Assembly (NCBI RefSeq): GCF_023921225.1
Contig: NZ_CP071527.1
Span: forward strand, 940,001-1,004,000
Length of the DNA: 64,000 nt
Direction of reading: 5' to 3'
DNA from: Legionella lytica
GTDB lineage: Bacteria > Pseudomonadota > Gammaproteobacteria > Legionellales > Legionellaceae
The notes beneath the pieces were generated by a model. The model saw only the letters and a list, made by a program, of their open reading frames with translations. It searched no databases and was not told the DNA's origin. Of this stretch, positions 8,856 to 17,165 are shown piece after piece. Position numbers and translations under genes: made by a program. Position 1 is the first letter of the stretch. Each line of letters opens with the position of its first letter.

Positions 8856-9033
8856 TAAATTGTTTTATGTTCACTATTTTATTGCTATCAGGCTGGTACT
8901 GTTTTTGTATTGAAACAATTTTATTAGAATTAGCCTGGCTCTGTTTGTTTTGATTTATATCTAACAATAAATCTTTGTGGCTGATCAAATACTCATTCCC
9001 TACAGCATATTCAAGTTTGTCCATTAAACTCAT
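8848..9033 (-). CDS. Candidate borosin-type RiPP precursor peptide with duplicated C-terminal motif
   Basis: This 61-residue ORF starts at an ATG preceded by AAGGTGA about 7 bases upstream. It overlaps the methyltransferase start by 8 bases (ATGCATAA), a sign of translational coupling. The N-terminal half (MSLMDKLEYAVGNEYLISHK) is leader-like. The C-terminal half has an imperfect tandem repeat, SNKIVSIQKQY (36-46) and SNKIVNIKQF (50-59), each with a beta-branched/hydrophobic I-V-x-I core such as backbone methyltransferases of this family act on. It does not show the helical borosin-binding domain known from OphMA and from described split precursors. The precursor assignment therefore rests on gene context, size and the repeat. 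No homolog is known to me. Confidence 0.65.
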   Translation of the reverse strand: MSLMDKLEYAVGNEYLISHKDLLLDINQNKQSQANSNKIVSIQKQYQPDSNKIVNIKQFNA

Positions 9034-9138
9034 TTTGATGTCACCTTATATTAAATTCTGATAGCCATTGTACAAATAAAATTCTTATAGGTATAGCCTA
9101 AAAAAATATTTGCAGTGAAGTGCTCAATATGCTCTAAT

Positions 9139-9159
9139 AAATACTCGAAACGAGTATTT
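9139..9159. promoter_or_regulatory. Palindromic operator candidate between the divergent peptide and excisionase-like genes
   Basis: AAATACTCG at 9139-9147 is repeated as its exact reverse complement at 9151-9159, with AAA between (9-bp arms). It lies in the 156-base gap between the divergent starts at 9033 and 9190. A dimeric repressor or excisionase binding here could control both the integration module and the peptide/methyltransferase pair. The arms are too short and the loop too small for a terminator, and no T-run follows. Confidence 0.55.
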
Positions 9160-9189
9160 TGATTTATGAGTTACAGGAGTTGAGAAATC

Positions 9190-9558
9190 ATGGGTAATAT
9201 TCACCTAATCCCCCGACTAATTCGCTTAAGAGATGCCCCAACCTATGTGGGTATGGATCGCCATCGATTTAATAAAGATGTCAGACCTAATTTGGTTGAA
9301 ATCCCTATGGGAGTTCAGGGAGTTGCATTTGATCGACTTGATTTAGACGCCTGGGTGGACGATTATATACAGTGTAGTGGTCGTCCTGCGGTAACCAAGC
9401 AGAGGAGTTTGGAACAATGGGACGAAAAAAATCGCCGGGTCTCTTCAAAAGAGGTGACTATTGGCACATCGATAAAGCGGTCTTTGGATGCAGAATTCGA
9501 GAAAGCACTGGTACGGGCAACCTCGAAGAAGCAGAAAAATACTTTGCAAAACGTTTAG
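9190..9558 (+). CDS. AlpA/excisionase-like DNA-binding protein of the integrase module
   Basis: The product has 122 residues. The N-terminal 60 (IPRLIRLRDAPTYVGMDRHR, later VAFDRLDLDAWVDDY) match the small helix-turn-helix protein that commonly precedes integrases of this branch: a helix-turn-helix, a wing and a DxLDLDAW end. It probably acts as recombination directionality factor and/or regulator. The ribosome site GGAG lies about 10 bases before the ATG. The last 47 codons (9417-9558) overlap the integrase start in another frame; that C-terminal tail is basic and low in recognisable structure, as expected for a dual-coding segment. A palindromic operator candidate is about 30 bases upstream of the start. 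Confidence 0.85.
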   Translation: MGNIHLIPRLIRLRDAPTYVGMDRHRFNKDVRPNLVEIPMGVQGVAFDRLDLDAWVDDYIQCSGRPAVTKQRSLEQWDEKNRRVSSKEVTIGTSIKRSLDAEFEKALVRATSKKQKNTLQNV

Positions 9559-10544
9559 AAGAAGTAAGGCAGGCGAGTGTGTTTGGTGTAAGACCCAAAC
9601 GTACGTTTATGGAAGCAGCCATTAAATTTTTGGATGAAAACCAACATAAGCGAAGCATTGATTCTGATGCAGGGCGTTTACGTGTTCTGGTTCAGTATAT
9701 TGGTAAAATGCCTTTAGATTCGATTCACATGGGAACTTTACAGCCATTTATTGACGGGCGACGTCAGGATCAGGTTAAAACGAGAACGATTAACCATGGT
9801 CTAAAAATAGTACGTCGTATCTGTAATCTGGCTGCAACCGAGTGGATTGACGAATTTGGACTAACTTGGTTGCTGAATGCACCTAAAATTAAATTATTAC
9901 CAGAAGATGATTTGCGTAAGCCTTATCCGCTAAGTTGGGATGAACAACACAAGCTTTTTTCTGAGTTGCCATCGCATTTAGAGCAAATGGCGCTATTTGC
10001 GGTAAATACGGGATGCAGAGAGAGTGAAGTGTGTCATTTGCAATGGGATTGGGAAATTAAGATCCCTCAATTGTCACACTTATTGGTGTTCATCATACCG
10101 CCTGAAATGGTTAAAAATGGTGAAGAGCGCTTAGTTGTCTGTAATCAAACGGCAAAATCGGTAGTTGATAACCAAAGAGGCAAACATAAGCAGTTTGTGT
10201 TTACCTTTAAAGGCAATCCGGTTACCCGTATAAATAATACAGGCTGGAAAGAGGCTCGTAAGAAAGCTGGTTTGGAGTTTGTGCGTGTTCATGATCTGAA
10301 ACACACCTTTGGCAGACGCTTGCGTTCTGTTGGTGTGAGTTTTGAAGACAGGCAAGATCTGCTTGGGCATCGTTCAGGTCGTATTACAACGCATTACTCA
10401 TCAGCCGAATTGCAGAATCTATATGAAGCTGGAAACAAGGTTTGCGAAAAGCAACAAAGTGGGGTAGTTCTCACGTTGCTTCGTAATCCAAATAATAGGA
10501 AAGAAAAAGATACATCTCATGGACGTAAGGTAGTTAGTTTATGA
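9417..10544 (+). CDS. Tyrosine recombinase/integrase of the tRNA-Ile2 element
   Basis: The product is 375 residues, usual for phage and island integrases. The N-terminal MGRKKSPGLFKRGDYWHIDK is an arm-binding-like domain, followed by a helical core-binding domain (about 65-170). The catalytic domain shows arginine I in NTGCRESEVCHLQW, then VHDLKHTFGRR, then LLGHRSGRITTHYS with the nucleophilic tyrosine. The second arginine position (HxxR) is lysine, which I recall as common in this branch. It integrates the element into the adjacent tRNA-Ile2 gene, whose 3' end is only 93 bases past the stop codon. The start overlaps the excisionase-like gene by 142 bases. No truncation is seen. Confidence 0.95.
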   Translation: MGRKKSPGLFKRGDYWHIDKAVFGCRIRESTGTGNLEEAEKYFAKRLEEVRQASVFGVRPKRTFMEAAIKFLDENQHKRSIDSDAGRLRVLVQYIGKMPLDSIHMGTLQPFIDGRRQDQVKTRTINHGLKIVRRICNLAATEWIDEFGLTWLLNAPKIKLLPEDDLRKPYPLSWDEQHKLFSELPSHLEQMALFAVNTGCRESEVCHLQWDWEIKIPQLSHLLVFIIPPEMVKNGEERLVVCNQTAKSVVDNQRGKHKQFVFTFKGNPVTRINNTGWKEARKKAGLEFVRVHDLKHTFGRRLRSVGVSFEDRQDLLGHRSGRITTHYSSAELQNLYEAGNKVCEKQQSGVVLTLLRNPNNRKEKDTSHGRKVVSL

Positions 10545-10636
10545 GTTTGTGTCTACTGTTCCCCACAAAATCCCCACAATGGTTTTTGAGGGGGCGGAAT
10601 AGTCGATTGCAAGTTGTTGATTTTACTAAATTTAAT

Positions 10637-10640
<4 letters not shown>
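10545..10640. other. Probable attachment region between integrase and tRNA 3' end
   Basis: The integrase gene ends just before the 3' end of a minus-strand tRNA gene, the classical layout of an element integrated at a tRNA. The crossover core is expected to include the tRNA 3' end (around 10637-10660), with integrase arm sites in 10545-10636. That stretch holds the near-repeat CCCCACAAAATCCCCACA (10561-10578). The partner att copy, a duplicate of the tRNA 3' end, is not visible inside the window and should lie left of base 1. Confidence 0.55.
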
Positions 10641-10713
<73 letters not shown>

Positions 10714-10873
10714 GGAAGAGGAGTTTATTTTAAACTTAAATTGATTATTGTGCTAGTTTTTTTCGTAAGTTTTTATAAGCAATTGGTTTTATGTGTTTTA
10801 AATGCATTTTTGCATGTGTTTTTGTGGGGTGGTATGTTACTTTGAATGATTATTTTGTTTGAGGTAAATATCT

Positions 10874-11302
10874 ATGTCGTATGTTCGTCTTTCTAATAAT
10901 GGTACGACTCCTTTTGAGCGTTTGTTGGGCCATGCTCCGCATATCTTGGCGGAGTGGAACGATTTGGAAATGGCTTTTTTTAAGAGTCCAACGTTGGGAG
11001 CTGATTTTTTAGAGCAGGTGCGACGGGCTTTGGCTTTTACGAATCAGTGTCAGTATTGTATGGCGAAAGCAGGGCCTCCTGATAAAAATGTGGAAGAGGC
11101 TCGGTTGCTTGTGGCTTTGCGGTTTGCTAATAAATTTGCCATCGATCATAATTCGGTTAGTGAGCAAGATGTGAATTATTTAAAGGATTATTTTTCTGAA
11201 GCGGAAGTTATTGAGTTGATTGCTTTTTGTAGCTTTATTTCGGCTTCACAGCGCTTTGGGGCGGTTTTGGGGTTGCAGGAGGCGGCTAAGTATAATAATT
11301 GA
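10874..11302 (+). CDS. Carboxymuconolactone decarboxylase/AhpD-like protein
   Basis: The product has 142 residues, all-helical in character. A CQYC redox pair in FTNQCQYCMAKAG (about residues 56-68) resembles the AhpD/CMD family, whose members act in peroxide detoxification or small aromatic metabolism. In typical AhpD the second cysteine is followed by CxxxH; here the histidine position is alanine, so the reaction may differ. The rest (LLVALRFANKFAIDH, then FGAVLGL) fits the CMD fold. It is the first chromosomal gene right of the tRNA, transcribed alone, and convergent with rpoD. The 160-base gap to the tRNA is AT-rich without a clear promoter. Confidence 0.8.
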   Translation: MSYVRLSNNGTTPFERLLGHAPHILAEWNDLEMAFFKSPTLGADFLEQVRRALAFTNQCQYCMAKAGPPDKNVEEARLLVALRFANKFAIDHNSVSEQDVNYLKDYFSEAEVIELIAFCSFISASQRFGAVLGLQEAAKYNN

Positions 11303-11360
11303 TAGAAGGGACGTTTTTAGTTCTTTAGGCGTTAAGTTAAGGAATTGTAGGTTGGGCTCA

Positions 11361-11423
11361 TGGCTCAACAATGGAATTGAGCCACAGCGGAACTTAATGT
11401 TGGGCCAAGGCCCAACATTAAGT
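11361..11423. repeat. Compound palindromic repeat (GTAGG/REP-like) between convergent genes
   Basis: There are two hairpins. TGGCTCAA (11361-11368) pairs with TTGAGCCA (11377-11384). ACTTAATGTTGGGCC (11392-11406) pairs perfectly with 11409-11423 across a 2-base loop. Just upstream is AATTGTAGGTTGGGC (11343-11357), a motif seen again in inverted form near 48460-48482 and approximately at 33790-33810. The element lies between the convergent ends of the CMD-like gene and rpoD and probably ends transcription from both sides or is a mobile REP-like sequence. Confidence 0.7.
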
Positions 11424-11451
11424 GATGGTGGTGCTCATTTTCCGAAACAGA

Positions 11452-13320
11452 CTAGCCTTCGTCACCTTCTAGGAAGCTTCTTAGCTTCTCTGAGCGTGAT
11501 GGGTGGCGTAGTTTGCGTAGAGCTTTTGCTTCGATTTGGCGGATACGTTCGCGGGTTACGTCGAATTGTTTACCAACTTCTTCTAGAGTATGGTCGGTAT
11601 TCATTTCGATGCCAAAACGCATGCGTAGTACTTTGGCTTCTCTTGGGGTTAATGTTTCCAAGATTTCCAGAGTTGCTTCGCGTAAGCCTTCGGCAGTTGC
11701 CATATCGATTGGTGATTCGATGTTGTTGTCTTCAATGAAATCACCTAAGTGTGAATCATCGTCGTCACCAACAGGTGTTTCCATTGAAATAGGCTCTTTA
11801 GCAATTTTTAGAACTTTACGAATCTTGTCTTCGCTAAGTTCCATTTTTTCTGCTAACTCTTCCGGAGTTGCTTCACGACCAGTTTCTTGCAGTATTTGTC
11901 GGGAAATACGATTGAGCTTGTTAATGGTTTCAATCATATGTACCGGAATACGAATGGTCCGTGCCTGATCCGCAATCGAGCGGGTAATTGCCTGGCGAAT
12001 CCACCAAGTAGCATAGGTAGAGAATTTGTAACCGCGACGGTATTCAAACTTATCTACCGCTTTCATCAAACCAATGTTCCCTTCCTGAATTAAGTCTAGG
12101 AATTGTAGACCACGGTTGGTGTACTTCTTAGCAATAGAAATTACCAGACGTAAGTTTGCTTCAACCATTTCTTTCTTGGCGCGGCGAGCTTTGGCTTCGC
12201 CAATCGACATTTTACGGTTGATGTCTTTAATTTCACTAATGCTTAAGCCGTATTCAAGTTCAAAAGAAACCAGGCGCGATTGGATGCGTAGAATTTCTTC
12301 TTTGTATTCTTCAATACGAGGCATATCTAATTTTTTAGCATGCTTCGCTGTGACGTTTCCTAACCATTCAAGATCAGTTTCTTGTCCTGGGAATGTATCA
12401 ATAAATAACTTACGTGGGATACGCGCTTTTTCAATACAGAGACGCATTATATTACGTTCGTATTCACGAATATGATTACGTAATTGACGGAAATGGCGGG
12501 TTAAACGATCAACCTGGCGTGAAGTTAACTTCAGCTTTAAGAATGACTCGGACATTGCATCTAAAGCTTTTAGGGTTTTAGCATGCGCTCTGCCGTGTTC
12601 ATTTCCAACGTTAATTGCTACCTCAAGACAGGCACGAAGCTCATCAAAGTAAATTTGTGCTTGCTCAGGGTTTGGGCCATCATCAACTTCGGCCATAGTG
12701 CCTTCACCATCGCTCTCTTCGTCTTCTTCATCCGATAAGATCATAGCTTCTTGCTGTACTTCATCGAGCATAGAGCCAATGCTTGCAGCAGGAGCAACTT
12801 CTTCATCACCGTCAGCAAAGCCGCTAATGATTTCGTTAAGGCGAATTTCTTGAGTGCTGACGCGTTCGTAGTCATCAAGAACTAATTGAACTGTTTCTGG
12901 ATAGTGAGCCAGAGATTTAAGAACTTGATAAATCCCTTCTTCAATGCGTTTCGCAATGCGGATTTCACCTTCGCGAGTCAATAGCTCAACAGTACCCATT
13001 TCGCGCATGTACATACGTACAGGATCGGTGGTACGACCGGTTTCTTTATCGACGGACGCAAGTACCATCGCTGCTTCTTCAATATCAGGTACTTCTTCAG
13101 TATTAAGAAGAAGAGCTAATTCATCATCGCCTGGCGGGAGTTCAAATACTTTGATGTTCATCCCTTCTAACATGCTGATAATGACATCGAAATGTTCGGT
13201 ATCAACGATGTTAGGTAATAAGTCATTGATTTGACTATAAGTCAAATAGCCTTGTTCTTTTCCCAGGCTAATGACTTTGGTTATCTGTGAGCTTTGCTGT
13301 TCTTGATCATTCATGGTCAT
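11452..13320 (-). CDS. rpoD: RNA polymerase primary sigma factor RpoD (sigma-70)
   Basis: This is the housekeeping sigma factor, about 622 residues. Region 1.1 is at the N-terminus ([12 protein letters not shown]). [11 protein letters not shown] marks region 1.2 and is followed by the acidic non-conserved insert typical of proteobacteria. Region 2 has [20 protein letters not shown] and [12 protein letters not shown]. Region 3 follows, and region 4 ends with [19 protein letters not shown], the -35 recognition helix. Starts are possible at GTG 13326, ATG 13320 and ATG 13314; AGAAG sits 6 bases before 13320. It follows dnaG on the same strand as the last gene of the macromolecular synthesis cluster, with a hairpin between them, so a promoter of its own is likely. 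Confidence 0.98.
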   Translation of the reverse strand: MTMNDQEQQSSQITKVISLGKEQGYLTYSQINDLLPNIVDTEHFDVIISMLEGMNIKVFELPPGDDELALLLNTEEVPDIEEAAMVLASVDKETGRTTDPVRMYMREMGTVELLTREGEIRIAKRIEEGIYQVLKSLAHYPETVQLVLDDYERVSTQEIRLNEIISGFADGDEEVAPAASIGSMLDEVQQEAMILSDEEDEESDGEGTMAEVDDGPNPEQAQIYFDELRACLEVAINVGNEHGRAHAKTLKALDAMSESFLKLKLTSRQVDRLTRHFRQLRNHIREYERNIMRLCIEKARIPRKLFIDTFPGQETDLEWLGNVTAKHAKKLDMPRIEEYKEEILRIQSRLVSFELEYGLSISEIKDINRKMSIGEAKARRAKKEMVEANLRLVISIAKKYTNRGLQFLDLIQEGNIGLMKAVDKFEYRRGYKFSTYATWWIRQAITRSIADQARTIRIPVHMIETINKLNRISRQILQETGREATPEELAEKMELSEDKIRKVLKIAKEPISMETPVGDDDDSHLGDFIEDNNIESPIDMATAEGLREATLEILETLTPREAKVLRMRFGIEMNTDHTLEEVGKQFDVTRERIRQIEAKALRKLRHPSRSEKLRSFLEGDEG

Positions 13321-13450
13321 AGGCACTTCTTTTTAAGGACAATTAAGCATTACAAAATGTTCTGATTATAAACTGGCTAGCAGGAACATGCCAGTAGTTT
13401 ATTGAACTATTTGCACTGATTTGTTCTACCCCCGCGCCAGGCGTGGAGTA

Positions 13451-13514
13451 GGGGTTGTTTACATTTCGCTGCTCGCGCCATTTTGGATCAAGCCAGCGAA
13501 ATGTAAACAGCCCC
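13451..13514. repeat. Large inverted repeat in the dnaG-rpoD gap
   Basis: The 21-base arm starting GGGGTTGTTTACATTTCGCT (13451-13471) pairs with 13494-13514 with one T/G mismatch; the 22-base loop contains GCTCGCGCCATTTTGG. A shorter C/G-rich inverted pair (CTACCCC ... GGAGTAGG) lies just outside at about 13426-13452. It sits between dnaG (ends 13531) and rpoD (starts about 13320), where it could lower read-through from dnaG into rpoD or protect the dnaG message. It could also be an inserted REP-like element. No T-run follows on the minus strand. Confidence 0.7.
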
Positions 13515-13530
13515 GATAAGTTTTTTATGT

Positions 13531-15249
13531 TTACACGTGTCGCTCCTGTAACATTTTTTGCAAACTCATTCGCTCGGCTTCGGTTAAACCCTGTTGACGG
13601 GATTTTTCAATTAGTCGGCGTATAATTAATTCTTGGTTTTGTTTTTGCAAAAATAAGATTATATCGATAAATTCTTTTACTAGTTCTGCTTCAGGAACTT
13701 GATGATTCCATGCTGCTAGCCGGTTAATAAAGTCAAAATAAGAATGGTTGCGCCAGGTTTCAATTAATGAAGCAGTATTGGCTTGTGGATTTGCTGCAAG
13801 TTGCTGGAATAGTTGTAATAAAATTTCATGCTCGTTGGCATCTAATAAACTCGGATTAATTTGCTCTTTACACTTGGCATAGATTTCTGGGTGTTGTAAG
13901 AGTAGGGCCACTGCAATACGCATTGGGGTGCGAGCGATGCTTGTTGTTTGTTCTTTGGGTGCTGGCGCAGGGGCTTGATCGGTTAGCAAAAGGTTGAGTC
14001 GATGGCTTTCGATATGAGTTAGGCGAGCCAGTTCATCAATCAATAATTGTTTATATGATCCTTCTGCCATTTTTTGTAAAAAAGGTTTGACCAAGTTGAT
14101 TAGCTGCGTTTTTCCTGCGGGGTTTTGCAAATTAATATTTTTCGCTAGAGTATTGAGGAAAAAACGGTGCAAAGGTATTGCCTGTTTTAGCCGGTTTAAA
14201 AAATTCTCATTGCCTTCTGCGCGAACCAAACTATCTGGATCATGTTCTTCAGGAAGGAAGATAAAACGTGCATCTAATCCTTCATTTAAGTAAGGCAAAC
14301 TGCTTTCAAGAGCGCGCCAGGCAGCTTGTTTTCCTGCATTATCCCCATCAAAACAAAACACTAGGGATTTAGTATGTTTGGCAAGCAGTTGAATGTGATA
14401 GCTGCTAGTAGCTGTGCCCAGGGTTGCCACGGCATTCATAATGCCGTGTTGCGCTAAGGCAATCACATCCATATAACCTTCAACAATAATGATGTAATCA
14501 ATGGATTTTTTTTGTTGTAAAATTTGATGTAACCCATAGAGTTCTTTGCTTTTTTGAAAGATTATCGTCTCAGGGGAGTTCAAGTATTTAGGCTTTTGGT
14601 CATCGAGTACGCGGCCACCAAAACCAATAATGCGTCCATGACGGTCATGAATCGGGAACATAACTCGATTGCGATAACGATCATAAATTTTGCCTTCATC
14701 ATTTTTTATAAGCATACCTGTAGTGATCAATTCTTTTTGATCACGCGGGAACGCTTTTTCCAGGTTATGCCAACCTTCATTGGCAAAACCTAATTGATAT
14801 AATTTTGCTATTTCGCCACTTAAGCCTCGACCACGTAAGTAGTTAACGGCTGGTTGTCCTTCGTGTTTGAGTTGTTTTTGGTAGTAAAGGTTGACCGCAG
14901 ACATCAGTTTATATAAATCCTGCGATACATTATTTTTCTCGTTTTGCCCATCACGAGGAACAGTAAGTCCTACACGTGTTGCTAAGGTTTCAACAGCATC
15001 AATAAAGCCCTGGTTGAGATAATTCATCACAAAGCTAATGGCATTACCTGATGCTCCACAGCCAAAGCAATGGTAGAACTGTTTCCTGGCAACTACGTTG
15101 AAGGAAGGGGATTTTTCATTGTGAAATGGGCAGCACGCAGTATAGCTATTTCCCCTTTTTTTAAGGGGAACATAGCTATCAATTAACTCAACCAGATCAG
15201 TGCGTTGCAGGAGATCGTCAATGAATGGCTGCGGAATTAAGCCAGACAT
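13531..15249 (-). CDS. dnaG: DNA primase DnaG
   Basis: The 572-residue primase makes RNA primers at the replication fork. The N-terminal CHC2 zinc-binding domain has CCPFHNEKSPSF (about 39-50) and HCFGCGASGNAISF (about 60-73). The central catalytic core carries the TOPRIM motif with IIVEGYMDVIALAQHG and later FCFDGDNAG. The C-terminal ~130 residues form the DnaB-interaction domain and are less conserved. The length is normal for gammaproteobacteria. It lies 8 bases downstream of the yqeY stop on the same strand and is followed by a large hairpin and rpoD, matching the rpsU-dnaG-rpoD cluster with one extra gene. Confidence 0.98.
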   Translation of the reverse strand: MSGLIPQPFIDDLLQRTDLVELIDSYVPLKKRGNSYTACCPFHNEKSPSFNVVARKQFYHCFGCGASGNAISFVMNYLNQGFIDAVETLATRVGLTVPRDGQNEKNNVSQDLYKLMSAVNLYYQKQLKHEGQPAVNYLRGRGLSGEIAKLYQLGFANEGWHNLEKAFPRDQKELITTGMLIKNDEGKIYDRYRNRVMFPIHDRHGRIIGFGGRVLDDQKPKYLNSPETIIFQKSKELYGLHQILQQKKSIDYIIIVEGYMDVIALAQHGIMNAVATLGTATSSYHIQLLAKHTKSLVFCFDGDNAGKQAAWRALESSLPYLNEGLDARFIFLPEEHDPDSLVRAEGNENFLNRLKQAIPLHRFFLNTLAKNINLQNPAGKTQLINLVKPFLQKMAEGSYKQLLIDELARLTHIESHRLNLLLTDQAPAPAPKEQTTSIARTPMRIAVALLLQHPEIYAKCKEQINPSLLDANEHEILLQLFQQLAANPQANTASLIETWRNHSYFDFINRLAAWNHQVPEAELVKEFIDIILFLQKQNQELIIRRLIEKSRQQGLTEAERMSLQKMLQERHV

Positions 15250-15257
15250 AGATATCC

Positions 15258-15701
15258 TCAGCTTAACTTGGCCTTAATTAGAGTACTCACTTGCGACATA
15301 TCAGCACGGCCTTGCAAGCTTGGCTTTAGTTGCGCCATAACTTTGCCCATATCTGCCATTTTTTCAGCGCCAGTTGAGGCAATTGCGTCTTGAACTAGTT
15401 TTTCTATTTCAGCGGCAGACAATGGCTCAGGTAAGTATTTAGCAATTACGGAAAGCTCAAATTGTTCTTGCGCTACTAAATCGTCACGATTTGCTTTTTC
15501 GTATTGAGAAATAGACTCTTTACGTTGTTTGCTCATTTTATCCAAGATCGCTAACATGCGTTCTTCATCGACATCAATACGTTCATCAACTTCAATCTGT
15601 TTTACTGCAGCAGTAATTAAACGTAATGTGGTTAATAGATTTTTATCTTTTGCACGCATTGCGTCTTTAATATCATTGTTGAGACGTTCTTTAATAGTCA
15701 T
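15258..15701 (-). CDS. yqeY: GatB/YqeY domain protein
   Basis: The product has 147 residues. It starts MTIKERLNNDIKDAMRAKDK, typical of the YqeY family. ADMGKVMAQLKPSLQGRADM in the C-terminal half matches the conserved end of the YqeY/GatB tail domain, which in GatB binds tRNA. The free-standing protein has been linked to tRNA metabolism, but its exact role is unsettled. It is between rpsU and dnaG, a frequent arrangement in gammaproteobacteria. It follows the rpsU terminator hairpin and precedes dnaG by 8 bases, so it and dnaG are probably co-transcribed. Confidence 0.93.
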   Translation of the reverse strand: MTIKERLNNDIKDAMRAKDKNLLTTLRLITAAVKQIEVDERIDVDEERMLAILDKMSKQRKESISQYEKANRDDLVAQEQFELSVIAKYLPEPLSAAEIEKLVQDAIASTGAEKMADMGKVMAQLKPSLQGRADMSQVSTLIKAKLS

Positions 15702-15735
15702 GATCTAATCCTTAGGTGAAGGAAATGAGGCTTGT

Positions 15736-15768
15736 ACAAAAACCAAAAGGCCACAAAAATGTGACCTT
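15736..15768 (-). terminator. Intrinsic terminator/attenuator after rpsU
   Basis: On the minus strand AAGGTCAC pairs with GTGGCCTT (plus-strand 15761-15768 and 15747-15754, one G-U pair) around an A/T loop, and is followed by a T-rich tract reading TTGGTTTTTG. It lies between rpsU and yqeY. A terminator at this place limits read-through in the E. coli rpsU-dnaG-rpoD operon, so it probably sets high rpsU and low dnaG expression here as well. Confidence 0.75.
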
Positions 15769-15792
15769 GGTCAATATACAGAATGAAAAACT

Positions 15793-16020
15793 TTATTTAC
15801 GGCGACGTTTTACATTTTGTCGTGAAGATGTGTCACGAGATATTTTCTTTAGGTGACGTTTTACTGCAGCAGCTTGTTTACGTTTACGCTCAGCAGTTGG
15901 CTTTTCATAAAATTCACGACGGCGTAGCTCGGTTAAAATTCCGGCTTTTTCACAAGAGCGCTTAAAACGGCGCAGTGCGTATTCTGGGTTTTCGCCTTCT
16001 TTGACGCGAACTGTAGGCAT
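15793..16020 (-). CDS. rpsU: 30S ribosomal protein S21
   Basis: The product has 75 residues, very basic. The start [20 protein letters not shown] and [19 protein letters not shown] are hallmarks of bacterial S21. It binds the small ribosomal subunit near the anti-Shine-Dalgarno region and aids initiation. It is the first gene of the minus-strand macromolecular synthesis cluster and is divergent from tsaD. In the 143-base gap, TATAAT occurs at 16127-16132 in the tsaD direction; no convincing -35 box was identified for either gene. A hairpin terminator follows 25 bases downstream. Confidence 0.98.
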   Translation of the reverse strand: MPTVRVKEGENPEYALRRFKRSCEKAGILTELRRREFYEKPTAERKRKQAAAVKRHLKKISRDTSSRQNVKRRRK

Positions 16021-16163
16021 TAAGTTTATCCTCTAACAATTTATTCTCAGTAGGTGGGCAATTCTAGTTCGACTTGAAGCCCTCGTCAAGATTATAGCAC
16101 GAAATTATTTTGTTTTTATTTTATGTTATAATTTTGAGTTGATTTATTATTGTCAGGTTTGCC

Positions 16164-17165
16164 ATGTTGGTATTAGGTATTGAGTCGTCTTGTGATGAAA
16201 CTGGAATTGCTATTTATGATTCGGATGCAGGCTTATTAGCGCATGCTCTACACTCCCAAATTGACACTCATCGGGTGCATGGTGGTGTCGTACCTGAGCT
16301 CGCGTCGCGAGACCATGTGAATTACCTTATTCCCTTACTTGATGAAGTATTGCAGCGAGCTAATCTTAAGAAACAGGATCTTGATGGCATTGCTTATACC
16401 GCAGGCCCAGGTTTAATTGGTGCTTTATTGGTCGGGGCTTGTTTTGCTAAAAGCTTGGCTTATGCATTAAATATTCCCGCTCTGGGTATTCATCATTTGG
16501 AAGCACATTTACTCGCAGCTAAAATGGAAACTCCTTCTTTGGAATTTCCTTTTATTGCTCTTCTAGTGTCTGGTGGCCATTGTCAGTTAATTGAAGTTAA
16601 GGCATTAGGCCAGTATCGATTATTAGGGGATACCTTGGATGATGCAGTGGGGGAGGCCTTTGATAAAACCGCTAAATTAATGGGAATTCCTTATCCAGGT
16701 GGCCCAGTCTTAGCCGCACTTGCGGATCAATGTGAATCAACTCCATATCGTTTTCCACGCCCGATGACGGATCGCCCTGGTTTAGATTTCAGTTTTAGTG
16801 GCTTAAAAACCTTTTCACTGAATACTTGGAATCAGAGTAATAAAGATGAGCAAGCACGTGCAGAAATTGCCAAAGCATTTCAACAAGCCGTTGTGGAGAC
16901 CTTAATTATTAAGTGTAAGCGTGCGATCCAAGAGTCTGAATGCAAGCGTTTAGTGGTTGCCGGTGGTGTAGGTGCTAATAAGGCACTGCGTTTAGCTTTG
17001 CAGCAATGGATGCAGAGCATTGGTGGGGAGATTTATTTTCCTGCGCTTGAATATTGTACGGATAATGGGGCCATGGTTGCCTATGCGGGGTGTTTGCGTA
17101 TGTTGTCTGGGGAAAAGGATTCACACGTTGGGGTTGAGGTTAAGGCGCGGTGGCCATTAGCTTGA
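16164..17165 (+). CDS. tsaD: tRNA N6-adenosine threonylcarbamoyltransferase TsaD
   Basis: The 333-residue enzyme transfers the threonylcarbamoyl group to A37 of ANN-decoding tRNAs together with TsaB and Tsa[20 protein letters not shown] opens the ASKHA fold. The metal-binding histidines are in IHHLEAHL (about 110-117). [10 protein letters not shown] and the glycine-rich [12 protein letters not shown] near the C-terminus bind the nucleotide. The length is normal. It is divergent from rpsU, as in many gammaproteobacteria. The last 26 bases overlap the 3' end of a convergent coiled-coil gene, so termination must occur inside or beyond that gene. Confidence 0.98.
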   Translation: MLVLGIESSCDETGIAIYDSDAGLLAHALHSQIDTHRVHGGVVPELASRDHVNYLIPLLDEVLQRANLKKQDLDGIAYTAGPGLIGALLVGACFAKSLAYALNIPALGIHHLEAHLLAAKMETPSLEFPFIALLVSGGHCQLIEVKALGQYRLLGDTLDDAVGEAFDKTAKLMGIPYPGGPVLAALADQCESTPYRFPRPMTDRPGLDFSFSGLKTFSLNTWNQSNKDEQARAEIAKAFQQAVVETLIIKCKRAIQESECKRLVVAGGVGANKALRLALQQWMQSIGGEIYFPALEYCTDNGAMVAYAGCLRMLSGEKDSHVGVEVKARWPLA

